This document shows, one piece after another, positions 50,317 to 61,186 of a DNA stretch of 64,000 nt. The notes beneath the pieces were generated by a model, which worked only from the letters and a program-made list of their open reading frames with translations, was not told where the DNA came from and searched no databases. Numbering within the stretch: the stretch's first letter is position 1; each line of letters opens with the position of its first letter. Origin of the DNA: Gammaproteobacteria bacterium (lineage in GTDB: Bacteria; Pseudomonadota; Gammaproteobacteria; Pseudomonadales; Azotimanducaceae); assembly GCA_030425195.1 (NCBI GenBank), contig JAUIAV010000011.1:1-64000 (forward strand). The letters run 5' to 3'. Both the position numbers and the translations under genes were made by a program.

Positions 50317-50940
50317 ATGTCACGCCGAACTCACGCCGAACGCAGCGCGGAAACCCGCGCGCGGCTGCTCGATGCCGCCATCGAGTGCCTCATCGAGGAG
50401 GGCTATGCCGCCATGAGCACCACCGAAGTGGTGGCACGGGCGGGACTGAGTCGTGGGGCACAGGTGCACCACTTCCCGCACAAGGTGGATCTGGTGGAGG
50501 CTGCCGTGCAGTGGCTGCTGGTGAAAACGGCAGAGGACGTGAATCGGACCATTGCCGGGTTGCCGGCGGACGCGGACCGGGGTGAGACGGTGCTCGCGCT
50601 GCTCTGGTCTGCATTTCAGAGCCCGCTGTTTTTTGCCGCTCTGGAGCTGATCGTGGCGGCCAGGACGGACGATGCCCTGATTCCCGGTCTGCGCGCGCTG
50701 CAGTTCGAGATCAACGACATCGTCAACCGGGTCTGCATGGATCTGTACGGATCCGGCGCCGACGACTGCCGGGCGCTCCGTCAGGCCGTGGATCTCTCTT
50801 TCACCTTTTTCCATGGGTTGAGCGCCAGCACCTGGATCAATGACGAGGGCTGGCAGAGCGAGCAGCTTTCTCTCTGGAAGCGCACCATCCGGCCGCTGCT
50901 GGAGCAGGCGGAGCGGGAGCTCATCCGGCCGTCGAGCTGA
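50317..50940 (+). CDS. TetR-family regulator of the CYP153-BVMO genes
   Basis: A 207-residue TetR protein. It opens SRRTHAERSAETRARLL and has the HTH MSTTEVVARAGLSRGAQVHH (about 32-51); the remainder is helical. Its ATG has no ribosome site. The palindrome upstream is its likely operator. The P450 gene follows after 41 bases of very AT-rich sequence; whether that gap carries an additional promoter is not clear (TATATT at 50951 is a possible -10 without a -35). Confidence 0.88.
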   Translation: MSRRTHAERSAETRARLLDAAIECLIEEGYAAMSTTEVVARAGLSRGAQVHHFPHKVDLVEAAVQWLLVKTAEDVNRTIAGLPADADRGETVLALLWSAFQSPLFFAALELIVAARTDDALIPGLRALQFEINDIVNRVCMDLYGSGADDCRALRQAVDLSFTFFHGLSASTWINDEGWQSEQLSLWKRTIRPLLEQAERELIRPSS

Positions 50941-50981
50941 ATTTTATTTTTATATTTTTCAATTAGTTAACGGAGATAGCT

Positions 50982-52322
50982 GTGGCTACTACTGTTCAGG
51001 AAGCGACGGAAAAGCCGGTCATCGAGATGCCCGGGGCGGACGATCTGGATCTGACCACCCCGATCCCGCCGGCGGCTGTCGTGCCTCTCGAAGAGATCAA
51101 TCTGGCCAATGGCCGGCTCTTTTCGGAGGACCGCTGCTGGGAATATTTCGACCGGCTCCGCGCAGAGGATCCGGTGCATCTGAATGACACCGACTTCACC
51201 GGCCGCTACTGGTCGCTGACCCGCTATGACGACATCAAGGCCGTGGACATGGACGATGCCCGCTTCTCGTCCGCCTCCGGATTCGTGCTCGGTCCCCGGA
51301 CCGACGCCCGGCTGCCGGAAGACAATCTGTCTGCGCTGAACCTGCCCATGTTCATCGGCATGGATGATCCTGAGCACGGTGCTCAGCGCCGCACCGTATC
51401 GCCCATTGTCGGCCCCTCCAGTCTGCTCAGAATGGAGCCTGTGATCCGCGAGCGGGCGCAGGACATTCTCGACAATCTGCCGGTCGGCGAGGAGTTCAAC
51501 TGGGTGGAGAAGGTCTCCATCGAGCTGACCACCCGCATGCTGGCGACCCTGTTCGACTTTCCGTACGAGGAACGCGGCAAGCTCACCTGGTGGTCGGACG
51601 TGGCCACGGCACAACCGGGCCTCGGCATCATCGACAGCGAAGAGCAGCGGGCCGAGATCATGATGGAAGCGGTGGGCTACTTCGCGAATCTCTGGGAAGA
51701 GCGGAAGAAGAACCCGGGCCACGATCTCATCTCCATGCTCGTGCACGGCGAGAGCACTAAGCACATGAACGTGTTCGAGCACCTGGGCAACCTGCTGCTG
51801 CTGATCGTCGGCGGCAACGACACCACCCGGAACTCCATGAGCGGCGGCGTCCTGGCCCTGAACCGGTTCCCGGCCGAGTACGACAAGCTCCGGGCAGATA
51901 CGTCCGTGATCCCCAACATGGTGGCAGAGATCATCCGCTGGCAGACGCCGCTGGCGCACATGCGGCGCACGGCCAACGAGGACTGTGTGCTGCGTGGAAA
52001 ACAGATCCGCGCCGGAGAGCAGGTCGTGATGTGGTATGCCGCCGGCAACCGGGATCCGGAGGTCTTCGAGCGACCCAACGACCTGATCATCGACCGGAAG
52101 AACGCCCGTCAGCATCTCTCCTTCGGCTTCGGCGTACACCGGTGCATGGGTAATCGCCTGGCCGAGATGCAGCTGCGCATCATCTGGGAGGAGATCATGA
52201 ATCGCTTCCGCTTCGTGGAGGTGGTCGGTCAGCCGGAACGGCCCATCTCCAGCTTCGTGCGCGGTTACACGAAGCTACCGGTGGTGGTGCACCCGAAGCA
52301 GACCGGGCGAAAGCCCGGATAA
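50982..52322 (+). CDS. Cytochrome P450 of the CYP153 type (alkane hydroxylase)
   Basis: A 446-residue soluble bacterial P450. The heme loop is FGFGVHRCMGNR with axial C388, and the I-helix GGNDTTRNSMSGG (about 282-294) is the recognised CYP153 signature; EIIRW carries the ExxR pair. CYP153 enzymes hydroxylate n-alkanes and similar chains at the terminal carbon, using a 2Fe-2S ferredoxin and its reductase; neither gene is in this window. GTG start, six bases after GGAG. A BVMO gene follows 86 bases downstream. Confidence 0.92.
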   Translation: MATTVQEATEKPVIEMPGADDLDLTTPIPPAAVVPLEEINLANGRLFSEDRCWEYFDRLRAEDPVHLNDTDFTGRYWSLTRYDDIKAVDMDDARFSSASGFVLGPRTDARLPEDNLSALNLPMFIGMDDPEHGAQRRTVSPIVGPSSLLRMEPVIRERAQDILDNLPVGEEFNWVEKVSIELTTRMLATLFDFPYEERGKLTWWSDVATAQPGLGIIDSEEQRAEIMMEAVGYFANLWEERKKNPGHDLISMLVHGESTKHMNVFEHLGNLLLLIVGGNDTTRNSMSGGVLALNRFPAEYDKLRADTSVIPNMVAEIIRWQTPLAHMRRTANEDCVLRGKQIRAGEQVVMWYAAGNRDPEVFERPNDLIIDRKNARQHLSFGFGVHRCMGNRLAEMQLRIIWEEIMNRFRFVEVVGQPERPISSFVRGYTKLPVVVHPKQTGRKPG

Positions 52323-52408
52323 GGGATATCCACGAGCCGCTCCCCCTGCCCGGGGCCATCACCCCGGGCTAGAATCACAGGTTCGAGTCGGAAGATCCTG
52401 CGGGGGGA

Positions 52409-54049
52409 ATGGTGACGGAACAGGGGACGGCAGCGGCAACCGCACCGGCTGAACGGCATGAGGTCATCATCATCGGCGCCGGCGTATGCGGCATCTACAT
52501 GCTGCACAGCCTGCTGCAGATGGGGGTGGATGCTCGAGTGCTGGAAGCCGGATCGGGTCCGGGCGGCACCTGGTACTGGAACCGGTATCCGGGCGCCCGA
52601 TTCGACTCGGAAAGCTACTCCTACGGCTATTCATTCGACGAAGAGATCCTCCAGGAATGGAACTGGTCTGAACACTTCGCTGCTCAGCCGGAGACCCTGC
52701 GCTACCTGAATTTCGTAGTCGACAAGCTCGACCTGCGGGCGTGCATGCAGTTCGACTGCAGGGTCGTATCTGCAACGTTCGAAGATTCAGAGAACCTCTG
52801 GACTCTGACCCTGGATGACGGACGCACGTTCGCCTGCACCTTTCTGCTCACGGCCATCGGTATGCTCTCGGCCGCCACCCCGCCACGGATAGAGGGGCGG
52901 GAGCGGTTCAGGGGTCAGTCCTTTCACACCTACTACTGGCCCCACGAACCGGTGGAGCTCGCCGGCAAGCGGGTGGCGGTGATCGGAACGGGGGCGACCG
53001 GCGTGCAGGTGATTGCCGAAATTGCGGACAAGGTGGGCGTTCTCACGGTGTATCAGCGGCGACCGAACTGGTGTGCGCCTCTGAACAACGCACCCATCAC
53101 CCCCGAGGAGATGGACGATATCCGCGCCCGCTATCCGGAGTTTTTCGAGCAGATGTCGAAAACGCCGGGCAGTTTTCTGCACGGTCCCGACTATCGAGCT
53201 TTCGACGAGGTCAGCGAGGAGGAGCGGACGGCATTCTGGAATGCGCTCTACCGTTCACCAGGTTTCGGCGTCTGGCTCGGAAATTTCCGTGACGTGCTGG
53301 TGGAGGAGGAACCGAACCGTATCTACTCGGCGTTCATTGCAGACAGAATCCGCGAGCGGGTTGATGACCCGGAGGTGGCCGAGAAGCTGATTCCGAAAGA
53401 TCATGGTTTCGGCACGCGTCGGGTACCCATGGAAACCCGCTACTACGAAGCCTACAACCGGGACAACGTGCATCTCGTGGATGTGAACGGGACACCCATC
53501 GAGTGCATCACGGAGAAGGGGATCCGTACGAGCGATCAGGAACGCGAATTCGACATCATCATCTACGCCACCGGATTCGACGCCATCACGGGTGCCTTCG
53601 ACCGGATCGAGTTCACGGGCCTGGAGGGCCGGACGCTGGCGGAGAAATGGCAGGACGGGCCGATCACGTACCTGGGCCTGGCGACAGCCGGATTCCCGAA
53701 TCTGCTGACGCTGGCAGGCCCGCAGGGCGCTTCCGTGTCGTCGAACTTCCCACCGAACATCGAAGTCGGCGTGCGCTGGGCGGCGGGGCTGATCGGCTAT
53801 CTGCGGGAGCACGGGCTGACCCGGATAGAAGTGTTGCCGGAGGCGGAAGAGGCCTGGGTCGCCGATATCATGCAATCCTACGAAGGGGCCCTGCTAACCA
53901 GCACCCGATCCTGGTTCACCGGCTACAACTCGAACGTGGAGGGACATGACAAGCTGCGCTACATGATCTATCTCGGCGGTGCGCCGGCCTACCGGGAGCG
54001 GCTCGCGGACGTGGCCGGGCACGACTACGAAGGATTCAAGGTCAGCTAG
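52409..54049 (+). CDS. Baeyer-Villiger monooxygenase (CHMO-like)
   Basis: A 546-residue type I BVMO. The FAD motif IIGAGVCGIY (21-30), the fingerprint FRGQSFHTYYWP (167-178) and the NADPH motif VIGTGATGVQ (191-200) are complete, and the WP form of the fingerprint is the cyclohexanone-monooxygenase type. It lacks the long N-terminal extension of the other two BVMOs. ATG directly behind GGGGGGA (a GTG one codon later is possible). Probably cotranscribed with CYP153: hydroxylation, oxidation to a ketone, then lactone or ester formation. A terminator follows. Confidence 0.92.
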   Translation: MVTEQGTAAATAPAERHEVIIIGAGVCGIYMLHSLLQMGVDARVLEAGSGPGGTWYWNRYPGARFDSESYSYGYSFDEEILQEWNWSEHFAAQPETLRYLNFVVDKLDLRACMQFDCRVVSATFEDSENLWTLTLDDGRTFACTFLLTAIGMLSAATPPRIEGRERFRGQSFHTYYWPHEPVELAGKRVAVIGTGATGVQVIAEIADKVGVLTVYQRRPNWCAPLNNAPITPEEMDDIRARYPEFFEQMSKTPGSFLHGPDYRAFDEVSEEERTAFWNALYRSPGFGVWLGNFRDVLVEEEPNRIYSAFIADRIRERVDDPEVAEKLIPKDHGFGTRRVPMETRYYEAYNRDNVHLVDVNGTPIECITEKGIRTSDQEREFDIIIYATGFDAITGAFDRIEFTGLEGRTLAEKWQDGPITYLGLATAGFPNLLTLAGPQGASVSSNFPPNIEVGVRWAAGLIGYLREHGLTRIEVLPEAEEAWVADIMQSYEGALLTSTRSWFTGYNSNVEGHDKLRYMIYLGGAPAYRERLADVAGHDYEGFKVS

Positions 54050-54071
54050 GAGTCTGGGTGGTAGAAATTTG

Positions 54072-54106
54072 CGGGCTGCGGCGGCACCGCTTCGGCCCGA
54101 TTTTTT
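54072..54106 (+). terminator. Rho-independent terminator
   Basis: CGGGC...GCCCG enclosing a GCGG/CCGC inner stem, then a run of six T. Located 23 bases after the BVMO stop. The 235-base gap after it holds another short inverted repeat (CATAGC-ACCC-GCTATG, 54121-54136) and otherwise nothing I can assign. Confidence 0.75.
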
Positions 54107-54284
54107 GATCCTTTTCGTCACATAGCACCCGCTATGCTCCTCAAACAATCAAAATATCGGACTCGAATTGGCACTCGCCTCGCTCCGCAACTCTCTACCG
54201 CCCAGACTCCTAGAACTGATTTCAAGGTCCATCGATGGTGTTGTGCGCTAAACTCCCGCTGCGTCTGCGACCGGAAATCTTTCC

Positions 54285-55463
54285 TTGCTGCTGAACAGAA
54301 ATACCGCCGTTCTGCTGATCGCCCAGTGCATGTTCGTCAGCGGTACGGTGCTGATGGTGACCGTGGGCGGCATCGCCGGCAGCGCGCTCAGCCCAACACC
54401 GGTGCTGGCCACACTGCCCATGTCGCTGATGGTGGTGGGTACGGCGCTCACCACCGTGCCCGCCAGCCTGAGTATGCAGCGCTTCGGCCGTCGAATCGGG
54501 TTTGCGTTCTCCGCGCTGCTGGGCATCGGGGCCTGTCAGCTGGCGGCCCATGCACTCTCCGTGCAGAGTTTTGCGCTGTTCTGCGCCGCCGGTACGCTGA
54601 TCGGGGCCACGGTGGCCTTCAGTCAGCAGTTCCGCTTTGCGGCTGCGGAAAGCGTGCCGCTCCATCTGGTGGGCAAGGCGGTGTCGCTGATTCTGCTCGG
54701 CTCCATCGGCGGCGCGCTGCTCGGGCCGGAACTGGCAGCGCGGAGCCCGGACTGGACTCCGGCCCAGCCTTTCCAGGGCGCGTACTCCGCTGCGACCGGC
54801 GCCTATCTGCTGGCTTTCTTCGCCCTGCTGCTGTTCCGGAATCAGATCCCGGTCGCTAAGACGGGTCCGGTGCCGCCGGAATCGAGCCGGGGTCTTCTGG
54901 CCATCATCATCCTGCCCGTGGTGACCGCGGCCGTCCTCGGCGGCATGGTGGGACAGGGCGTGATGACGTTCGTCATGACAGCCACCCCCGTGAGCATGCA
55001 CGTGGTGGACGGGCACAGCCTGGCGGATACCGCGAACGTCATCCGTGCCCACGTGATTGCCATGTACCTGCCGTCCCTCTTCTCCGGCGTGCTGATCGGC
55101 TGGATCGGCGCCAGGCAGGTGATGTTCCTCGGCATTCTGGCCTTCCTTGCCACGGTCGGCCTCGGGCTCATGGGCCATCAGTACATGCATTACTGGGGCG
55201 CACTCGTACTGCTCGGCGTGGGCTGGAACTTCCTGTTCGTCGGTGGCACCACGCTGCTGGTGAGCGCCTATCAGCCGTCGGAGCGCTTCCGCGTGCAGGC
55301 GCTGAACGACTTCAGCGTGTTCGGTGTTTCCGCGCTGGCGAGCCTGCTCGGCGGCGCAGTGCTCCTCCAGCTCGGCTGGGATACCGTACTGCTGGCCGCC
55401 ACCGTGCCGCTGGTGATCATCGCCGTTGCTCTGGTGCGCATTCCAGCCCGGTCCGGGACCTGA
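54285..55463 (+). CDS. MFS transporter
   Basis: A 392-residue permease with about twelve spans. The SMQRFGRRIGFAFSA loop is the MFS motif A equivalent; SQQFRFAAAESV and GWNFLFVGGTTLLVSAYQPSERFR are characteristic of a YfcJ/DHA1-like proteobacterial subgroup. The first usable start in frame is TTG; a stop occurs 33 bases upstream and no good ribosome site is present, so the start is uncertain. It stands apart from the P450 run (terminator between). Substrate unknown. Confidence 0.78.
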   Translation: MLLNRNTAVLLIAQCMFVSGTVLMVTVGGIAGSALSPTPVLATLPMSLMVVGTALTTVPASLSMQRFGRRIGFAFSALLGIGACQLAAHALSVQSFALFCAAGTLIGATVAFSQQFRFAAAESVPLHLVGKAVSLILLGSIGGALLGPELAARSPDWTPAQPFQGAYSAATGAYLLAFFALLLFRNQIPVAKTGPVPPESSRGLLAIIILPVVTAAVLGGMVGQGVMTFVMTATPVSMHVVDGHSLADTANVIRAHVIAMYLPSLFSGVLIGWIGARQVMFLGILAFLATVGLGLMGHQYMHYWGALVLLGVGWNFLFVGGTTLLVSAYQPSERFRVQALNDFSVFGVSALASLLGGAVLLQLGWDTVLLAATVPLVIIAVALVRIPARSGT

Positions 55464-55542
55464 GCGCACGGGTTTCCGGAATCGTGGCGGCCCTGTGGAT
55501 ACTTATGTACTCTGAACAGCGGTGGAAGTAGGAGGACAGGAC

Positions 55543-56229
55543 ATGGCCGAAGCGGCTGAAAAAGAAGCAAAAGGGCCCGTAGCGGCCGTGGTTGAGGAAG
55601 CCCGCGAGGCGAGCAACGATACCGACCGGAGCGCCGAGCAGCCCAAATCTCAGGCACAGAAGAACAGGGAGAATCTGAAAGCGGTCGGCACGGTTCATGG
55701 GACGGCGGTAGTGGCAGCACTGACTCTGTTTGGTGCGGCGCACACCTGGGCTCTGGTCAGTGGCTGGTCGCTGGCGGCGGTCACGTCGGTTGCCGCCGCG
55801 CTGGTGGCGGGTGTGGTGATTTCGTCCATAGCGCACGAGTGGGGGCATTTCTCCGGTGCCGCACTTTCCGGATCCCGCTACAAGGTGGCGCGGAAACCGT
55901 TCAACTACTTCTTCATGTTCAATTTCGATATGCCGGCTAACTCGACCCGTCAGGCGCTCTGGATGAGCTGGGGTGGCCTGACAGGCAGCTGGGCCGTGGT
56001 CGCTGCGGTGCTGGTGCTGGTGCCCATCGATTCCTGGGGGAGCGCTGCGCTGATCGCCACCGTGCTCGGTCAGGCGATCAATGCCAGCATCTTCGAGGTG
56101 CCCGTCGTTCTGCGCACGCTGAGAACCGGCGAGTTCGAACAGGCGCTGGCGGCGCGGCTGGAATCACCGGGCGTGGTCAGAATGCCGGGGCTGATCGTGG
56201 GGCTGCTCGCGTTTGCACTGATGACCTGA
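55543..56229 (+). CDS. Membrane protein with HEWGH motif
   Basis: A 228-residue protein I do not recognise. A charged, Ala/Glu-rich N terminus (1-45) is followed by four or five membrane spans. At the end of the second span is HEWGHF (98-103), an HExxH zinc-protease-type motif, then RKPFNYFFMFNFDMP and an STRQALWMSWGG segment. The topology recalls M50-type site-2 proteases but the second metal motif is not evident. AGGAGG lies six to seven bases before the ATG. The next gene (38 bases later) makes wax ester/triacylglycerol, so a role in lipid handling is possible. Confidence 0.7.
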   Translation: MAEAAEKEAKGPVAAVVEEAREASNDTDRSAEQPKSQAQKNRENLKAVGTVHGTAVVAALTLFGAAHTWALVSGWSLAAVTSVAAALVAGVVISSIAHEWGHFSGAALSGSRYKVARKPFNYFFMFNFDMPANSTRQALWMSWGGLTGSWAVVAAVLVLVPIDSWGSAALIATVLGQAINASIFEVPVVLRTLRTGEFEQALAARLESPGVVRMPGLIVGLLAFALMT

Positions 56230-56266
56230 GTCCGGCAACCAGGGGAATCTGAAAGGGAGAGAAATC

Positions 56267-57802
56267 ATGCGGCTCACCGAATCTGACGCGTCCTTCCTCT
56301 ACACGGAAACGGCCAGCGGCAACATGCACACGGCGTCCATCCTCGTGGTCGAAGGCGATCTCGCGCACGGGAAAGTGCTCGAGCACATGCGCGCGCGCAT
56401 GCACCTGGTTCCGCGATACATGCAGAAGCTCGCGTTCGTGCCGTTCAATCTCGCCCATCCGAAATGGGTGGACGACACCGACTTCAAGCTCGAAAACCAC
56501 GTCAAAGCCTACTCGGTGAAACCAGGCAGCAGTCTCGAGGCGGCGGTGGATGAAGCCCTGGTGCTGAATGAGAAGCTCCTCGATCGATCGAAACCGCTGT
56601 GGATGACTTACGTGATCGATGGAGTACCCGGCAAAACACTGCTCCTCCAGCAGGTTCACCACGCCATGATCGACGGCGTTTCCGGAATCGATCTGCTCAT
56701 GACGCTCATGGACTTCGAGCCGGAATCGAAAGCGCCGCCACCGCCCAACGCACCCTGGACACCCGAGGAGGAGCCTTCGCCGCTGGAACTGATCACCGAA
56801 GCCGTCCGGGAGAACGTGGAGCAGGTCATGGACGAGGTGCAGCGAACCTGGCCGGTGGACGAGAAATCGCGGGCCCTGCTCGGCAATGCCACTCGTGCTA
56901 TGACCCGGTTCTTTACCGAGCCGGCGATCATGGCACCCTGGAACGCCGGCCTGGTGGGCCCGAAACGGAAGATGCGCTGGATCCGGCACCCGTTCTCGGA
57001 GTTCCGGGAGATCCGGCGGGCCTTCGGCGGTACCATCAACGACGTGGTGCTCGCCGTGGTGAGCGAAGGTGCCGCCCGCTACATGGCGGGGCACGATGAA
57101 GAGACCGAAGGCAGGCATCTGCGCATCATGTGCCCGGTGAGCGTGCGGACGGAAAACGAGCAGGGGGCGCTGGGTAACCGGGTTTCCGCCATCTTCCCGA
57201 CTCTGCCTGCGTTTCCGATGCCGATTCTGGAGCGGTACCACGCGGTGCTCGCAGAAACGGAAGCGATCAAGCGTAACGAGGAAGCTCAGGCGCTGACCCT
57301 CATGAACGAATCGGCGCCGTCCATGCCGGCTACCCTCATGGCTCCGACACTCCTGGTCGGTACGCCTTTCGACCCGACCGCCATGGCGGCGCAGTACCCG
57401 GTTCCGCTGATGCCGAGTCTGGGACCGCGGCCGCCTTACTTCGGATTCAATTTCACCTGCACCAATGTTCCCGGTGTGCAGGTGCCCATGTACATCGCCG
57501 GTCATCGCATGGAGACCATGCTGGGGTTGCTGATGCTGACGGGTTCGCTGGGATACGGGATCGCCCTCGTCAGCTACAACCAGGAGATGGTATTCGCGAT
57601 GATCGGCGAGACCCGGTTGATGCCGGATCTGGAAGTGATGGTGGAGGCGGTGGAAGGCGCCTTTGTCGAGCTTCTGGCAGAAGCGAGAAAGATCAACGCG
57701 CCGCCGTCTGACCCGGTTAAGATCGAGCCGGCCAAGAAGGCAAAGCAGGTCAGGCTGGAAGAGACGGCCCAGGAGACGAAGAAGGCGAGGAAGGCAGGAT
57801 GA
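56267..57802 (+). CDS. Wax ester synthase/acyl-CoA:diacylglycerol acyltransferase
   Basis: A 511-residue WS/DGAT, which acylates fatty alcohols or diacylglycerol to make storage lipid at the inner membrane. The catalytic HHxxxDG is VHHAMIDG (H131, H132, D136, G137), and the second family motif is GGTINDVVLAVVSEG (about 246-260). A lysine-rich C-terminal tail (KKAKQVRLEE, KKARKAG) is unusual. AAAGGGAGAG precedes the ATG. Its end overlaps the GNAT gene by 4 bases. The product would store the oxidised carbon that neighbouring enzymes provide. Confidence 0.93.
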   Translation: MRLTESDASFLYTETASGNMHTASILVVEGDLAHGKVLEHMRARMHLVPRYMQKLAFVPFNLAHPKWVDDTDFKLENHVKAYSVKPGSSLEAAVDEALVLNEKLLDRSKPLWMTYVIDGVPGKTLLLQQVHHAMIDGVSGIDLLMTLMDFEPESKAPPPPNAPWTPEEEPSPLELITEAVRENVEQVMDEVQRTWPVDEKSRALLGNATRAMTRFFTEPAIMAPWNAGLVGPKRKMRWIRHPFSEFREIRRAFGGTINDVVLAVVSEGAARYMAGHDEETEGRHLRIMCPVSVRTENEQGALGNRVSAIFPTLPAFPMPILERYHAVLAETEAIKRNEEAQALTLMNESAPSMPATLMAPTLLVGTPFDPTAMAAQYPVPLMPSLGPRPPYFGFNFTCTNVPGVQVPMYIAGHRMETMLGLLMLTGSLGYGIALVSYNQEMVFAMIGETRLMPDLEVMVEAVEGAFVELLAEARKINAPPSDPVKIEPAKKAKQVRLEETAQETKKARKAG

Positions 57803-58383
57803 GCGAGTCAGATTCCGGATATCCAAGAGAAACGAAACTGCCCGACGGGGGCTCCGTCCAGGTCCGGCTCATGTCCGGTGAGGATCGGGACGCGATTCTG
57901 AAATTTGCCCGTTCCCTGCCGGAAGAGGATCTGCTCTTTCTGCGCGTGGATCTGACGGAGCCGGGCGTGATCGACGACTGGGTCAGAAACCTGGAATCCG
58001 GGAGTTCCGTCTCTCTGGTGGCTTACGACGACGAGGGTCTGGTCGGTTATGCCACCGTCCATCGCAGTCCGGCCAGATGGACCCGCCGGGTGGGCGAGAT
58101 CCGGGTCAACGTCAGCCCCGCCTACCGGGCGCGCGGACTGGGCCGGCGCCTGATATCACAGATTTTCGATCTGGCCAGGGCACAGGGTCTGAAGAAACTG
58201 ATGGCCAACATGACCACGGACCAGCCGGGTGCCCAGGCGGCCTTCCGGAAGCTCGGATTCGTGCCGGAGGCGCTGCTCGCCGATTACGTGGAAGACCGCA
58301 ACGGCCTCTCCCGGGATCTGGTGATCATGTCCTACGACGTGGACGGCCACTCCGATCAGGCGGGAGAACCGCTCAGGGTCTGA
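57799..58383 (+). CDS. GNAT-family N-acetyltransferase
   Basis: A 194-residue protein with the GNAT core: VGYATVHRSPA (strand 4), VNVSPAYRARGLGRRL (acetyl-CoA pyrophosphate loop R/Q-x-x-G-x-G/A at RARGLG) and AQAAFRKLGFVPEA. An N-terminal 35-residue extension precedes it. Acceptor unknown. ATGA overlap with the wax synthase gene; it may modify that enzyme or a lipid-related protein, a guess from context only. Confidence 0.88.
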   Translation: MSESDSGYPRETKLPDGGSVQVRLMSGEDRDAILKFARSLPEEDLLFLRVDLTEPGVIDDWVRNLESGSSVSLVAYDDEGLVGYATVHRSPARWTRRVGEIRVNVSPAYRARGLGRRLISQIFDLARAQGLKKLMANMTTDQPGAQAAFRKLGFVPEALLADYVEDRNGLSRDLVIMSYDVDGHSDQAGEPLRV

Positions 58384-58384
58384 G

Positions 58385-60214
<1,830 letters not shown>

Positions 60215-60271
60215 CGGATTCTCCTGGGAAACAATGAAACCAAAACCCCCAGGTTATACCCGATTTGTCGG

Positions 60272-61111
60272 TCAGGCGTGAAGGCGCTCCCCGTGCCAGC
60301 GCAGGTGATCGTCAATGAAGCTGGCAATGAAGAAGTAGGAATGGTCGTATCCCGGCTGCATGCGCAGCGTCAGAGGAATGCCGGCCTGCTCGCAGGCCGT
60401 CTCCAGCAGCGCCGGTTTCAGCTGCCCGTCCAGGAAATCGTCGGCGCTGCCCTGATCGATCAGCAGTTCCGGCACGCGGGCGCCGTCCTCGATCAAGGCG
60501 CAGGCGTCGTACTCACGCCACCTGCCGCGGTCCGGACCCAGATAGCCGCCGAGCGCCTTCTCGCCCCAGGGACAGTTCAGGGGTGAGACGATGGGGGCGA
60601 AAGCGGAGACGGACCGGTAACGTCCGGGATTTCTCAGGCCCATGGTCAGGGCACCATGGCCGCCCATGGAGTGACCGGATATGGCTGAACGGTCCGGGTC
60701 GGCGGGAAACCCGTCGGCAATGAGCGCCGGCAGCTCGTCCTCCACGTAGCTGCGCATCCGGTAGTGCGTGGACCAGGGAGATTCGGTGGCATCCACATAG
60801 AAACCGGCCCCGAGTCCGAAATCGTAAGCGCCGTCCCGATCGTCCGGCACGCCGTCGCCGCGCGGGCTCGTATCCGGCGCCACGATCATGAGCCCGAGCT
60901 CCGCAGCCAGCCGCTGGGCTCCGGCTTTGACGGTGAAGTTCTCCTCCGTGCACGTGAGTCCGGACAGCCAGTAGAGGACGGGAACCCGTCCCGCCTGTGC
61001 CGCCGGTGGCAGGAAGACGGCGAGGCGCATCGGCGTGCCGGTCGCCATCGACGGGTGCTCGAGTACCAGTTGTCTGCCGCCGAAGCAGCGGTTCTCACTC
61101 TGAATCTGCAT
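60272..61111 (-). CDS. S-formylglutathione hydrolase
   Basis: A 279-residue esterase-D-type hydrolase that splits S-formylglutathione to formate and glutathione in formaldehyde detoxification. Nucleophile S148 in SGHSMGGHG, an acid in LIDQGSADDFL (about 225), H257 in GYDHSYFF; the N-terminal YWLSGLTCTEENF is a family marker. AAGGAG lies nine bases before the ATG chosen; an ATG 19 codons earlier lacks one. The glutathione-dependent formaldehyde dehydrogenase usually next to it is not in the window. Demethylating oxygenases here could supply formaldehyde. Confidence 0.93.
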   Translation of the reverse strand: MQIQSENRCFGGRQLVLEHPSMATGTPMRLAVFLPPAAQAGRVPVLYWLSGLTCTEENFTVKAGAQRLAAELGLMIVAPDTSPRGDGVPDDRDGAYDFGLGAGFYVDATESPWSTHYRMRSYVEDELPALIADGFPADPDRSAISGHSMGGHGALTMGLRNPGRYRSVSAFAPIVSPLNCPWGEKALGGYLGPDRGRWREYDACALIEDGARVPELLIDQGSADDFLDGQLKPALLETACEQAGIPLTLRMQPGYDHSYFFIASFIDDHLRWHGERLHA

Positions 61112-61186
61112 GACCTGAATCTCCTTGCGCGGAGATTGTATCGAGGTGCCGGGATCGGTGCAGAACACCGTCCCCGGATCGCTTCG

